Notes: generated by a model from the letters alone, not told the origin. Positions 21,892 to 33,346 are shown, counted from the first letter of the stretch. The stretch is DNA of 64,000 nt from Rhizoclosmatium globosum (GCA_002104985.1 MCGO01000087.1:62001-126000), one strand, 5' to 3'. Made by a program: numbers and translations.

Positions 21892-23126
21892 ATGTTCCGA
21901 CCAACAAAGTCAAACAACAAGATCCCTTTGGTCACTCTGGATGATCAAACCCTCTTACTGGCTGAAAAAGAGTCCCGCAAAACAATCGCAAAGGCAAAGT
22001 CAAGCGTGGTGGGCTCATCCATTCGTCTTGCTCTCTTGTCGCCAATGGCTGTGTATGGTATTGCCAAGTCCTCTTCCACTGCCAAGAGAGAATACTGGAG
22101 TCACGAAGAATTGATTGCTGAGATTGAGCGCAGGAAGCTCACCGTGCTGCCAAAGGTACTGTCGCTGTTGTCTTGAATAAGGTTGACTGAAGCTTAACCC
22201 CGTAGACGTTTGATGAATCCAACTCGGTTCTTGTTGGGCAGCAAGTATTCGCCATTGCTCTTGGTCATACAGTGGGCGGTATCATTGCCAGTGACGTTGT
22301 TGGAAATGCCGCAAGTGGTAAGTTCAAAACACTTGAACGCACAACGCCAAGACTCACACTCTAATTACCTCCACCTCTTTTTGCAACAAACACAGGAGCT
22401 GGCTCCCAATTGGCGCATTATGTTGTTACAAAGACCGGATCGCACGCCGTGGAAGCTGCGTCCCTCTCAGCTGCTGGAGCTGCAACAGACGCCGCAGCCT
22501 CAAAGTTCTCATCAGGCCCAGAACCTACCTACTCCCTGCAAAACTCTACAGAAACAGCCACAAAACATCTAAGTGGCCTTTGGTCTGGATTTGCACAATC
22601 CGAAATCGAACCAGCGTCCTCTAGACCATCGACTCCGCTCGAAGAAGACCTGGAATCAAAGGCGTCGATTTCAGATTCATCAAACTCCAGTGGAAAACCA
22701 GGTCCTGGTGGAATCAGAGGCCTGATTTCTTCTGCCAAGGCCCAACTTTCTTTGACAACGTCTGCGATCAAGAACTCCGTTTCTGGTTTATCGAAACAAG
22801 CTGTTTCAACGGCTTCAGCCGTTATATCTGTTGTTACAGGGAAAGGCGCTGATGCAGTCGTTGAAGAATTCGCTGTTCCAATCAAGTACCGCATGAAGGT
22901 GCAGCTTACAATTGATGGTGTGAAAGTGAGCGGAAAGAACCTTGTTGACGATTTGGATGTCAGTGGAAAATGCCATGAGGCAGGGAATGCAATTGAATGG
23001 CAAGAGACTATTCCCTCTGAAGGTGTTGTTGTCAAATACACTGCCAAAGTAGGAGGTGGCCATATGAATGGGTCTTGGGTTGCATCTGATGGTAGAAAGG
23101 GGACCTTTTCGTTGAACCATCTCTGA
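21892..23126 (+). CDS. Unknown protein with hydrophobic, Ala/Gly-rich middle
   Basis: Three exons (21892-22155, 22206-22317, 22396-23126; introns 50 and 78 nt) encode 368 residues. The start is MFRPTKSNNKIPLVTL. The N-terminal half has VVGSSIRLALLSPMAVYGIA and VFAIALGHTVGGIIASDVVG, which could be membrane-associated hairpins. A Ser/Pro-rich linker follows, then another amphipathic region (LISSAKAQLSLTTSAIKNSV) and a C-terminal beta-type domain (MKVQLTIDGVKVSGKN, then GGGHMNGSWVASDGRKG). I do not recognise it. The balance of Ala/Gly helices and a beta tail loosely recalls lipid- or stress-associated proteins. AATAAA is at 23190. Confidence 0.65.
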
Positions 23127-23348
23127 TGATCTTTGCATTCGATTTGGCTTATTGGATGATATTCTCCTCCTTCACAGAGTTATTCTGACAATAAATCTAT
23201 AATGATACATGTATTCTTTATTCGGGCGTGTGTTCTCTATCAGGGTGGCACAGAAAATGCATCTCCTCAGGGGTATTGACCAGAAAATCGTTATCTAACC
23301 CCATCTGTATATCTTTCCCCTCCTCATTCATTCCCGCTCACTACCGAA

Positions 23349-24215
23349 ATGTCACTCTCTAAACGGCCGGCGAGTCCCACCCTCCAAACCACACAACCAC
23401 CAACCAACCCCTTCGAAACACTCCTCCCTCTCGAACTCACGCGCGAAATCTTATGCTGGCTCCACCCAACAATTCTATTCCGCTACCGCCGCCTCTCCCA
23501 CGCTTTCAACAATCTCCTCACATCAAAACCCTTCATCCGTCAAAGCCTCGCCCGCGTCCACCACCAGAACAACAACAACAACAACAAACTGCAAACAACC
23601 AAGTCAACCAAACCAACAGACACAGATATCCTCATGATCCACCTTCCAGAAGAATACAAACTCCTCGCTCCTTCGATACACTGCACAACAGTGACAGAAC
23701 TGTCTTGGTCGCATGAACCCCTGATCGCCCCGATTCCAATGAACCTGTTATCTTCGTTACAAGGGTTAACCCACCTAACCCTTAAAAGCTGTCAACTACA
23801 CTGCAGGATACTACCCCAACTCTGCAACCTGACACACCTCGAGTCACTCTATCTAGACGGAAACGCTTTGGAAGGCGAGATTCCACGGGAAATCGGGAAC
23901 CTTGTGAATTTGAGGATGTTGAGTCTTGGCGAGAATAATTTGACGGGTGTGTTGCCTGTTGAGTTGTTTCGGCTTGTGAATCTTGAGGAGTTGTATTTGT
24001 CGTCGAATGGGTTGTGTGGGGTTATACCTGCTGAGATTGGACAGCTTTTGCAGTTGAAGGAACTGTTTATGAGTTGGAATCAGTTGAGTGGGGAGATTCC
24101 GGAGGAGATTGGTCGGTTGGTTAATTTGACGAAACTGTTTTTGAATGGGAATAAGTTGACGGGGAGGATACCTGAGACTGTGATACAAGTGATATTTATG
24201 GGGTATTTGTTTTAG
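23349..24215 (+). CDS. F-box protein with plant-type leucine-rich repeats
   Basis: A single exon of 288 residues. Residues about 22-60 look like an F-box (FETLLPLELTREILCWL, then RYRRLSHAFNNLL). A polar Asn-rich linker follows. From about residue 135 there are about six LRRs of the plant-specific type, with the repeat LxGxIPxEIGxLxNLxxLxLxxNxL (GEIPREIGNLVNLRMLSLG, GVIPAEIGQLLQLKELFMS, GEIPEEIGRLVNLTKLFLN). The protein stops just after the last repeat with a hydrophobic tail. It is likely an SCF substrate receptor, but substrates are unknown. AATAAA is at 24244. A related LRR gene lies at 32321-33036. Confidence 0.8.
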   Translation: MSLSKRPASPTLQTTQPPTNPFETLLPLELTREILCWLHPTILFRYRRLSHAFNNLLTSKPFIRQSLARVHHQNNNNNNKLQTTKSTKPTDTDILMIHLPEEYKLLAPSIHCTTVTELSWSHEPLIAPIPMNLLSSLQGLTHLTLKSCQLHCRILPQLCNLTHLESLYLDGNALEGEIPREIGNLVNLRMLSLGENNLTGVLPVELFRLVNLEELYLSSNGLCGVIPAEIGQLLQLKELFMSWNQLSGEIPEEIGRLVNLTKLFLNGNKLTGRIPETVIQVIFMGYLF

Positions 24216-24409
24216 TTGGCTGTAAGATATAGTCACATAATCGAATAAAACATCACGGTGTATGTCAAACGTACAAAGAGGAATCTATTCGTTCCAAAAA
24301 CAAGGTATTAAACTAAACACAGGGAGAGGAAAACAATCAAAAATAATAGAATAAGAGACAAATCAATGGCTCGAGTAATACCCATCAAAGAAATACTGGC
24401 GTGTGTTTT

Positions 24410-27400
24410 CTACTCTTCAACTTCTGATGAATCGTAAAAGTCTGAGTCTTCCTCCATGATTGCCTCCATGGCTTCCTTCTCTTTTGTTTTGACATCCAAC
24501 CACTGCTCAAAGTCAAAGCCCAATTCATCCGGGATGGTAAAGTCGAGGAACTTGTACCCAAACAAGTTTGACGCCGTCGGCCGTTTTTCAGGATCACTAA
24601 AATCAGATAGTCACACGCATTAGTATGCACATAAATCATTTCCCATAAAAAATAAAATGAGACTTACGCAGTGAAACACAACCCCAAAAACTCATTCACA
24701 GCCGCCTTCTCATTCTCGCTCAAAGCAATGTCTGCAGACAATACAGGAGCTTTATGTTCTCGCCCAACGTTGACCATGATTGATACATCACTCATTCCAG
24801 ACCACGGATGATGTCCCTCCAACATCTCATAGACCACACACCCAAGCGACCAGATATCAACTTTGGACGTATATCCAACCCCTGTATTCTGCATAACCTC
24901 CGGCGCCATCCAATACAGCGTCCCTTGCAAAGACAACTGCGCATTCGGAACTGACTTGATATCGATTTTCTTTGAGATACCGAAATCGGCAATCTTGACT
25001 TCTCCGTGATGAGTAACGAGGATATTGGCGCCTTTAATGTCGCGGTGAATAATGAAACGTTCGTGGAGGTATTCTAGGCCGTGTAGGATTTGCCAGGTGA
25101 AGGATTGGGTCATTGGGTATGGGAATTTCCCGAATTTGGAGAGGATTGAGGCGAGGGATCCACCGTCTACGTATTCGAGGAAAACGGAGACAGTGTTTAT
25201 GTTCACGTCGAAGCCTATTAGTTGGAGACATGAGTTAGAAAGGGTGTAATCTGGAAAACAAACATACCCAGGTAACTGACGACATTCGGGTGATCCAGCT
25301 CCTTTAACAACGAAATCTCAACTTGCAATGCTTCCAACAGTTTTTGATTTCGATTCCTTAGTGACTGACTGCTTCGTACATTCAGGGGAACAAGCTCCGT
25401 CTGTTTCACAGCCATCAACTCATGCGTTGTTAAATTAACACCATAGTAGACCCGTCCAAACGATCCCGACCCAATCAGTTTTCCCTTCTGCCATATGATT
25501 TGATTTCGAGTAAAACCTTCGAGGCCAGGGACAATCGCATCCGGTGATTCAACCTCTGGGATCAAGTCATCCATTGGAACATGGTCAGTTGGAGAGATCA
25601 CGATGGGCCGTGTAACGTATTGAGCCAACACTTTCCGTGAAGGTGCTCTATCAAGAAGCGGTTGATCGTCCTCAATCACATCCAACTCTTCCACAGTAAC
25701 ATCCTCCTGAACAGAAGTCTGCCCTTCCACAGATATGAATATACCTCCATCCAACATGCCCTTCTCCGTCAATTTCCTGCGCCACTCAATCGCAGCATCA
25801 CTTTCAGGAATCACAAACTCTTCTTCCTCCATAGGCTCCTCTTGTATCCGCAACCCCTCCTTCCCATCGTCCTCAGCTGTAACAGGCGGAAGCGGAATCT
25901 CACTTCGATCCAACGTCAAAAACACTTTCGGTTTCCGCGGTAACGCTCCAAACTTGACACTAAGTTCTCCACCCTTCAACGTCCCGCCCCCTCCGACACG
26001 CGACAATGTCCCATCACCCGCGACGGCTCGCGTCAAAGTTACAGGTCTGCCAAGGCTCTTGACACTGTTTTCATGCAGACGGTTCACAGTCCCGCGGTTG
26101 ACAAGGAGTGTTCCGTCGCTCATTTTCTCGACGCCATGTCGTGACAATGTGAGACCGAGTTTCTCGTCTTCTATTTGTTCATGGCCGGCTGCTTCGGCTG
26201 CAGAGATGAGTATGCTGTCTGTGCGGTCGTCGAGTTTGATGTTTGGAAAGAAGTCGGGGAGGTGTTCGATAATGTTGGAGGGCGTTGGTCTGTCGAGGGA
26301 ATCAATTCGTACGCCAGTGGGTGTTAATAGGGCGGGGCGTTGTTTGCGGGGCATTGTGACGTAGGAGGGTGTTCCGTCTACTGTTGGGGCGAGGAGCTTC
26401 TTCTTGTCCTTCTTCGTTGTTGATCTTTGAAGAAGCTGTTTTGCTCGGGCAGTGCTTGGAGTTGTTGGAGTTGGGGGTTCAGTTTGGGTAAAGGAGATAT
26501 GTGGCAGAGAGTTAGTGTGGATGAGTATCGGTGGATCTTTGGGTCGAGGAGTGACTGCATCGAGCGAGGACTTTTTTGAGTTAGTGTGTCAGAATTGACA
26601 GCTGCTTCGAGAGGGAACGGAAAGCTCGTCTTTCCAGTATATGATGTAGGCGAGGATGTTGTTGGTGTTTCGAGGATTGGAGTATTGGTTTGGAGATTTA
26701 ATTTTGGTTTTGGAGTGCTAGAATCTGTTGGTACAGGTAAGGGAATTGAAGTAACTGGGGTCGTTGTTTTGGAAGGAAGTGGGAGGCTGGGTAGTGGCTT
26801 GTTTGAAGTAATGATTGGCGCAAGAGGAGGTTTGACACGGTGAATGTCTTGGCTGGCATCAGATGGCAGTGTCGATTGTTCCAAATCTTCCTCAATAGCC
26901 GGTGTTTCAGTGGGTCGTAGAATTAAATTAGGCGATGATCGGCAAATGTCAAACAATTCATTGTCAGATAGCCCCTTGTGACTCGCTGTGTTTATGTCAG
27001 TTTTTCTCCTCTTCCATGAAGCAACTCACAGGTGGAATAATGTTTGGCATCAAAGATCTGATATGCATCCCCCATTTTAAGACCAAACGCCTGCATGATC
27101 TCTGAACGAATCTCCTGGCCGTCAAAGGAGTGACTAATTTTCAGGGTTTCCGAGTCAGGATAAGAGTAGACTGTGATGGTCTGGTGTGCAATGAATCAGT
27201 TTAACAAGGTTTAGAGTTTAGAGTAGGGCAATAGGGTGGCAATAGAGATGAGGGATGTGATGCATTTCGTAAGCGGTTTAAGATTCGTCACTGCTATTCA
27301 TGGTTTATAATTGGAGTGCAGATATAGTTGAGATATTGCTGACGAGAGTCCAAGCCTCACTCACTACTTTCTGCTGTCAGCAAGCACTCACATAGAAGCC

Positions 27401-27934
27401 CTTGTCTGATTCGTCATCCGCCGAGGCCTTCTCCGCCATTGGAGCACTAGCCAGATGCGGAAAGAAGCGAGCAAAGTCCTCTGAGGTTGAGCCTGGGGCC
27501 CTCAGCGAAAAGGATGATTTAACAGACGAAGCCGAGGACACGGACGCCTGGCGCTTTGTGGATTTCCGCGAAAAGAGCGAGCGCAGTGAGTCCGTCAGCT
27601 TTCGAGTTGGCGGTGTGAGTGTTTGTGGCGAGTCTGCCGTGGTTGTTGTTGGTGTCGTTGTTGTTGGTGTCCGGGCAACCGACGTCAGCGACACCGACAT
27701 CCCAGCGAACCGGCCCGAGCCAGACGCCGACGACGACGACGAACTCAGAAACGAACTCGACGGACTCAAAAGCGGCGGTGGCGGCGGCGGCGGAAGCTCA
27801 GGTCGAAGTGGCCCTGATCGCTGCGTCGCAGATCGCCCAAACAGACTCAGACTCGGTGGTTGTGGTGGTGTAGACCGGCCTGAGTGCGAGTACGATCGCC
27901 CGCTGCCTTGCGAATGCGGCGTTGGCGAACTCAT
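24410..27934 (-). CDS. MAP kinase kinase kinase with Ras-binding domain (Ste11/Byr2/Bck1 class)
   Basis: The start is ATG 27934 after a leader. The N-terminus (27934 to about 27390) is Ser/Pro-rich. An exon at about 27184-27030 gives TITVYSYPDSETLKISHSFD then EIRSEIMQAFGLKMGD, matching the Ras-binding domain of Ste11/Byr2. A long disordered Ser/Pro region follows. The kinase domain (about 25500-24550) has the glycine loop LIGSGSFGRVYYG, lysine AVKQTEL, IIHRDIKGANIL, ADFGISKK, GTLYWMAPEVM and DIWSLGCVVYEMLEG. The tail is acidic and ends YDSSEVEE, TAG at 24410-24412. Such kinases pass Ras-family signals to a MAPK module. I saw no SAM domain. The frame change at about 26400 between the linker exon and MPRKQRPAL needs one more intron that I could not fix. 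Confidence 0.85.
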
Positions 27935-28194
27935 CCTGAATGTTGGTTGGAGAAATTGCCTCTGTTTCACCTCATCCAAGCAGAACTCCAAACTTACTTA
28001 TTCATTAAAAATAAAGTAATGCCAGAAGTAATTCGAAGTAAAAAAAGCAATGATAAGGTCGTCCTCGTTCTTGCCTTTGGGTTGGCAACTACAATCAATA
28101 CTTCACTACAAACACATTTATGGACTTCAATTAAAAACATAAAACGAAATTATTTACACCTCTGCCTTCTTCTTCTTATCAGCTTTACCCTCCT

Positions 28195-29792
28195 TCACAA
28201 CAGGAGAGGTTTGACTGCTGCTTCCACCTTGGTTTTCATGATATCTGGTGCCATGGGAGAGTACCTTGGCAACTCAATTTCCTCCTCCAACTCAACGTAA
28301 TCTGCACCATTTCTTGTCGAAGTTCCGCGCGTCGCTGTATTTGCTCCTGTCAAGTTGCGTCTCCTCAAGTTGGTGTACCGCGAATAAACGAGAAATCCAA
28401 TACAACCAACAGACAATAATCCAAAAACAAGTGCTGCAATTTGCGTCGTTGACAATGCAGGCGAACTACCTCCGCTAAAGTCATGATAACCAGCTGTCCA
28501 GTTGCCAAACCCGCTGGGAACTGGCCCAAGATCTGGACCTGATCCTGAAGTCCAGCCACCCAGACTACGTCGGAATGGATCCATTGGATCAATGGGTTTT
28601 GTGACTGATCCATCACATGTTCGAATGGATAAGTTGTTGTACGGATGCATCCAGGCTGGTAGACCCATGTGGAAGGCACACAGAGTGACGTGTTTCCAAA
28701 ATCACAACGGAGCGTGTTTTTCCATTCGTCAGTTGTTGAGACTTGATTTGATGTGCTGGAAAAATTGGATGCTGGAAGAGGACCAGTCAAAAGGGTATTG
28801 TTGGCCACAGAGCTTTGGGAATAATTATTCAGTCACTCTGAGAGGTAATGAATGACAGTTCACTTACACTTTCGCCATTGTGTCAGACATGGAGTTTGGA
28901 AACGAACCAGAAAAGTTGTTGTTTTCAAGGAAGATGTAGATAAAGTATGTGATGTATAAAGTTCTGGTGTTACTCTGGAATGATCCAGATAAAACGCGTT
29001 CCGTATTTTTGGAGAGGCGGATTCCCCCCAGATCTCTGTATGTATAATAGTCAGCCAAGACAAAATTAAATCTTGTGCTCTGAAAGCTTGACTCACAGGA
29101 TTGAGAAATAGGTGGCATTGCTGACTGCTCCAAACAGCGGCTGAAGGTTGATGATCCATATAGAGCATTAGATAGCCTCAAAACAGATAGACTCGCCAAG
29201 CTCGCAATAACAGAAGGCACAGAATTCAAAGGTGTTGGTGGATTCTGAACCTCAACCCCAACGACAGTGTTTGGATCACAAAACAACGCTTGAAATACGG
29301 AAGTCGAGTCTGACGGGTTCAAATCGTAGTCTATGAACAGAATAGTAAGTAATTACAAATATGCGCCCGTCCAGGCTGGTGCAAGGTTCACATTTTGTGT
29401 ACAGTTCGAACCACTGAAGCCAAATTGCTGCGCAAGGGACAAAACAGCCTAGCTTTGGGTGTGAATATACATTGCAACGTATACAAAAGAGCACATACAA
29501 TACAATTCGGAGAATCCTGAACAACAGCTTGGTCACTTGAGTTGAACATGTTGAAGACATTTCCCGCAGCATCGAAACATCCATCGAAGCTGACATCTCC
29601 CACGCTAACAGCTTGCCGTCTTTCAAGAGGATAATAATGTGGATATGACGAGCTTTGTACAGCAGAGTTGTGGTTTGCCTCGAAACTCTCGCGGCGCTGA
29701 AACGGCACTAAAGAGGAGTTCACAACACCAGACCAGACTGTGAATGCCAATGAGCATATGAGGAGGTGCTCGCAGATGCGTGTGGAGATCAT
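28195..29792 (-). CDS. LRR receptor-like membrane protein without kinase, paralogue 1
   Basis: The start is ATG 29792 with a signal peptide (HLLICSLAFTVWSGVVNSS). The ectodomain reads SFDGCFDAAG, an exon with QFGFSGSN, then FQALFCDPN, a hydrophobic Leu-rich segment ending LSVLRLSNALYG, LRR-like NNNFSGSFP, and a Cys module (LRCDFGNTSLCVP, then QPGCI). One transmembrane helix (IAALVFGLLSVGCIGFLVYS) and a cytoplasmic tail with ELPRYSP follow. At least five exons are needed; some joints were fixed by comparison with the next gene, others remain uncertain. It resembles plant-type LRR receptors that lack a kinase. It could sense a ligand through partners. Confidence 0.65.
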
Positions 29793-30026
29793 TAGAGTGT
29801 GCTTGTTGCTGCGCGATTTGTTGATGAGAAATAAATATGAATGGGTTGTTTCTTGGCGTTTCTCCACACTTCGACAATCATGGTTTAAGATCTGAAACGC
29901 CAATGCCTTTATTAATACGTTCAATGCTGAAGGGAATGTTTGGTTGAGCTGCTCTAGCGTCATTTCTGACCTCGATCCAATTTCGAATGCGATATGAACA
30001 GCTCATCATTGCTGTCAAAAAGTATT

Positions 30027-31468
30027 TCATGGTCTTGAAGTCCCTCTAACGTTATTAGTGGCAACCAGCCATTGATTCTCATCCGTTGAATTTTGTTCCC
30101 TGGGTGAGTGGGCTTCTTGAGTTTCATCGGTGCCAATACTAGTTCCCGCACGATATTCAGCGTTTCCTTCATTAATAACATGATAACTCGGAACCGGTTC
30201 AAACAGGTACTCCGGAGGCGGAGGCGTATAAGCCGGTAACTCCAGTCCTTCATCGTCAACATTCCCACTTGTTACGGCATTGCTCCTTTGGTTGCAATTG
30301 GTGTGATATGGCTTTCGGCTGCAGAATACAATTCCACCAATTCCCACAACCAACAGTATCACACCAATTGCGAAATATTGGAGCATTTTCGCGATTTCTC
30401 CTGATTCCGAGCTTGATAATGTCGCACTGCCTGAATTCATTGGATCTCTCGTGTCGATAGGTAACAAAGGTAATGAATATGAGGTGTTTCCGTTTGTATC
30501 GCATGTGGGTACTGAGAACGTCGCATTTCGAATACAACTCGGTTGAAATACGGATTCAGGAGCAAGACAAACTGAAGTCATTCTGAAGTCACATGCTGTG
30601 TTTGAGTCCATGGAATTAATCCTGATTTCGAACGCCAGATTGAGGGCGGAAGTTTTCCTGACAGTAATGGATTGTCGTGAACGTCAAATCGTTGAAAAGA
30701 GTCACCAAATAATGATGGTATTTGTCCACTCAAGTTATTGTTGGAGAGTGCGGCTGTCCGGAAGAATGATCCTTGGAATAACAGAGGAATTGGACCAGAA
30801 AGAGTGTTCTCTGTCGAACCCGTCACATTTCTAGTGATTACCTTGATGAGACCTTCGAAATACTTCAACAAATAGTACTTACAAGGTAGTAAAGTAAGGC
30901 AAACCGTTAACAAACTTTGTCAGTAGATTCAGTACGGAGTCTCCAAATAAGGCATTAAACAGCTGAAGCTCCATCAAGTTTGACAATAAATATAACGACG
31001 GTGAGATCGTATTGATAGAAGTAGGTGGATTCGCAACAGACAATGAATATATCGTTGTTTGATCACAGAACAGAGCTTGCACGAAAGAGGAGTTGTCAAC
31101 AAAATTCCGTATATTGTCTATGAATGCGATATTACTAGACGTACAGCCTTTACAAATAAGACTTACTATTGGTAAGCAACGGACGAGTTGAAACCAAATC
31201 TTGCGCCAACTTCATCAGAGCCAAACATTGTACAGAGCCCTGATCAATCACATCGTCTTATTCAGCTGCACATTAACCGCCCGTCGACCGGTCGTAGCAT
31301 CCATCAAACTTGGTGGACGATGGTTGGGCTCTGGTGTGAAGCAATGATGTATCCCGCCCCAATTAACCCGGCTGATAAGAGTGCAAACAGCGCAACTTTG
31401 ATGAGAAACAATGTCCTCTTATGTTGGCTGATGTTGAGGCAAGACGCCCTTCGCCAAACTCGATCCAT
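30027..31468 (-). CDS. LRR receptor-like membrane protein without kinase, paralogue 2
   Basis: It shares its plan with the preceding gene: signal peptide from ATG 31468 (TLFLIKVALFALLSAG), KFDGCYDRSTG, ARFGFNSSVAYQ, FVQALFCDQT, LRR pieces (NTLSGPIP, NNNLSGQIPSLFG), the Cys module (ACDFRMTSVCL, then QPSCI), one transmembrane helix (FAIGVILLVVGIGGIVF) and a Pro-rich tail (ELPAYTPPPPEYLFEP). To keep one frame the 5' part needs two very short introns, 31331-31367 (37 nt) and 31240-31277 (38 nt), both starting GTTAAT. If these are not introns, the gene is frameshifted. The joint near 31185 is not solved. The tails' PY-type prolines could recruit SH3 or WW partners. Confidence 0.55.
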
Positions 31469-31541
31469 CAGAAATCGAAATTTGAATATACCTATTTCAA
31501 ATTTCTATACCTGGAAAAACTTGAAAATACCTCATAAAATT

Positions 31542-32013
31542 ATGGTGATCGTTTTTGTTGAAGTGCCAGCCTTCAGAAAGTGGTCTACTCCGCAACAAGC
31601 AACTCCACAAAATCCTCCAAAGCCTGTTGAGCCCGAAGTACCGAAACCTCCTCCTGGACTGTTGAGTAAGCTGCCAGAAGCAATAAATGCCGCAGCTGAA
31701 CAGTACAAGAAGGTATGTGACAGTCAACGAAACTTGGCAAAACTGAAAGCTCCGTCAGTTTAACGAAACGCTATCCACGACACCAGTCATCATGGAAATA
31801 GCCTACCTGACAAAAATACCTCATATTCAAGTTCTAGTGTATCTTATTCTTGTAGTTTGTTACATCCTCCTTGTCGCAACCGGAGTCTTTGCCGCATACT
31901 TGACATTTGTCCTGGAGATCGCCTGGCCAGTTGTTGAAAGTCTGCGCGTAACAGAATCATTGGAGAAGGAGCGAGTACAGACTTGGTTTGTTCGTCGGGT
32001 CAAAGCAACTTAA
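31542..32013 (+). CDS. REEP/Yop1-like (TB2/DP1/HVA22) membrane-shaping protein, short form
   Basis: Exons 31542-31712 and 31750-32013 with a 37-nt GTATGT...GAAAG intron encode 144 residues. After a Pro-rich N-terminus and a helix (LLSKLPEAINAAAEQYKK) comes LTKIPHIQVLVYLILVV and a second hydrophobic segment leading to AWPVVESLRVTESLEKERVQTWFV. This matches the REEP5/Yop1 core (YPAYxSxKAIES..KxDDTQWLTYW), proteins that wedge into tubular ER membranes. The second hairpin present in normal REEPs is missing: the protein ends nine residues after QTWF. The truncation could be real or mark a relic. The true start may lie upstream. Confidence 0.55.
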
Positions 32014-32320
32014 TTGATATCATCACCAAAGGCTATCGTACTGGATCGTTATGGCAATCGTATCACTGTTTGAGTTCAGTGGAGTGGTATTAAATTCTAC
32101 ATAAATATACGGTATTTACTGATGATTCGTACTAGAGCCCCACGTTTCCCTTATATTACTTCTGGAAAATGCTATTTATTCTATGGCTAATAATTCCTCA
32201 ATCGAATGTGAGAATTATGTTCACTTTCAATGAGTTCTGACTTCGTTATAGGGATCATTTGTACTTTACAACAAGTTTCTCAAAAACCTCGTTCCTCCGA
32301 AATCTTAGTCCTTCAATACC
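32014..32320. other. Intergenic region between convergent genes
   Basis: This holds the 3' ends of the REEP-like gene (plus) and the LRR gene (minus). It is A/T-rich. No RNA gene or repeat was seen. Confidence 0.5.
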
Positions 32321-33036
32321 TCAGCTGTTGGAATACTGAGTACAATACACTCCATTGTTGTTGCGGAAGTCGCATTCTTCCAAATACTCGAAGTCTATCA
32401 TCTCTACTGGAACTGGACCCGTCAAATGATTGTTATCCGCATGAATCCGAATCAAATGGACAAGATGCCTGAGTTCCCTTGGAATCCGTCCAGATAACTG
32501 GTTATTATACAGATACACTTCTCGAAGTTGCACGAGATGTCCAATGCATTTTGGGATCAAAGACGTAAGTCGGTTATTATGGAGCAGCAGATGCGTCAGA
32601 TTTGTCAAAGATGCGATGGTAGCGGGAATGGGGCCTTCTATCGAGTTGCACCCAAAGTTGAGCTTTTCCAAATTCACAAGGTCTCCCAATTCATCGGGAA
32701 TATGGCCTGTGAGCGCATTGTCGCATAGACTAAGAACTCGGAGGTTTGTCAAATGCATCAATTCGATGGGCAAATATCAACCAATCCACAGTTTTCGAGA
32801 ATCAGATGAGTCAAATGAGTGAGTAGACCAATGCTCTTCGGAATAACAGTCATAAGGCACACTCCCGATTCTTCCACTGACTCTGGGGACGTCCAAACCC
32901 AACGCTTCAGATGTTTCCAGCAAATGAGATTGTAACTGCGTTGATATGTGTCAGGCAGTTGAAAATAGAGTGCATCCCATTCTTCGAAAGGCTTTTCAAC
33001 TGTGTTCCTACACGAATGTTGATGGGCAAGATACAT
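32321..33036 (-). pseudogene. Plant-type LRR protein gene with a frame break
   Basis: From ATG 33036 the protein runs through a Trp-rich stretch (like the segment after an F-box) into LRRs (LLTHLTHLILENCGLV). At about 32765-32770 the frame shifts by one base, and the LRRs continue in the next frame (LPIELMHLTNLRVLSL, ALTGHIPDELGDLVNLEKL, SGRIPRELRHLVHLIRI), ending TQYSNS at 32321. The 24-residue LRR spacing is kept across the break, so no intron fits. It is either a pseudogene or an assembly error. The N-terminal exon, perhaps an F-box as at 23349, was not found. Confidence 0.6.
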
Positions 33037-33346
33037 GACAGATTTTGAAAGGCGAAGCTTGCAGACGATATATGTTTGTCGAGTGTTTTACAGAGCCTTT
33101 TTAAAGTAAGGCATGATAATGGCGGTAGAAAACTGAGTATTGACAGATTATTTCAATCGGTAGGTTGATTGAAGTGTTGAAGGTTGCGCAGTCATTACCA
33201 TTGGATCCATCATGAGCCGAATTCAACAGTGGAGGTATCATTATATCACAAGTAGACTCAGTTTCGTTGGTCATTCACCTGTTTGGGGGTTTGCTTGTGG
33301 TTGTCAGTATGTCTATGTTTTAGATATTGTAATGTAAATAATAAAT
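33037..33346. other. Intergenic region, no gene seen
   Basis: Between the LRR gene start and the small gene at 33347 both strands have frequent stops. It may hide a 5' exon of the LRR gene (minus) and the promoter of the small gene (plus). Confidence 0.4.

Noticed and set aside
27402..28019. Plus-strand open frame of about 200 codons opposite the MAPKKK N-terminus
   Set aside because: It is antisense of Ser/Pro-rich coding sequence; the minus strand explains the region.
31188..31540. Plus-strand open frame ahead of the REEP-like gene
   Set aside because: It is antisense to the first exons of LRR receptor paralogue 2, whose signal peptide and conserved residues are clear.
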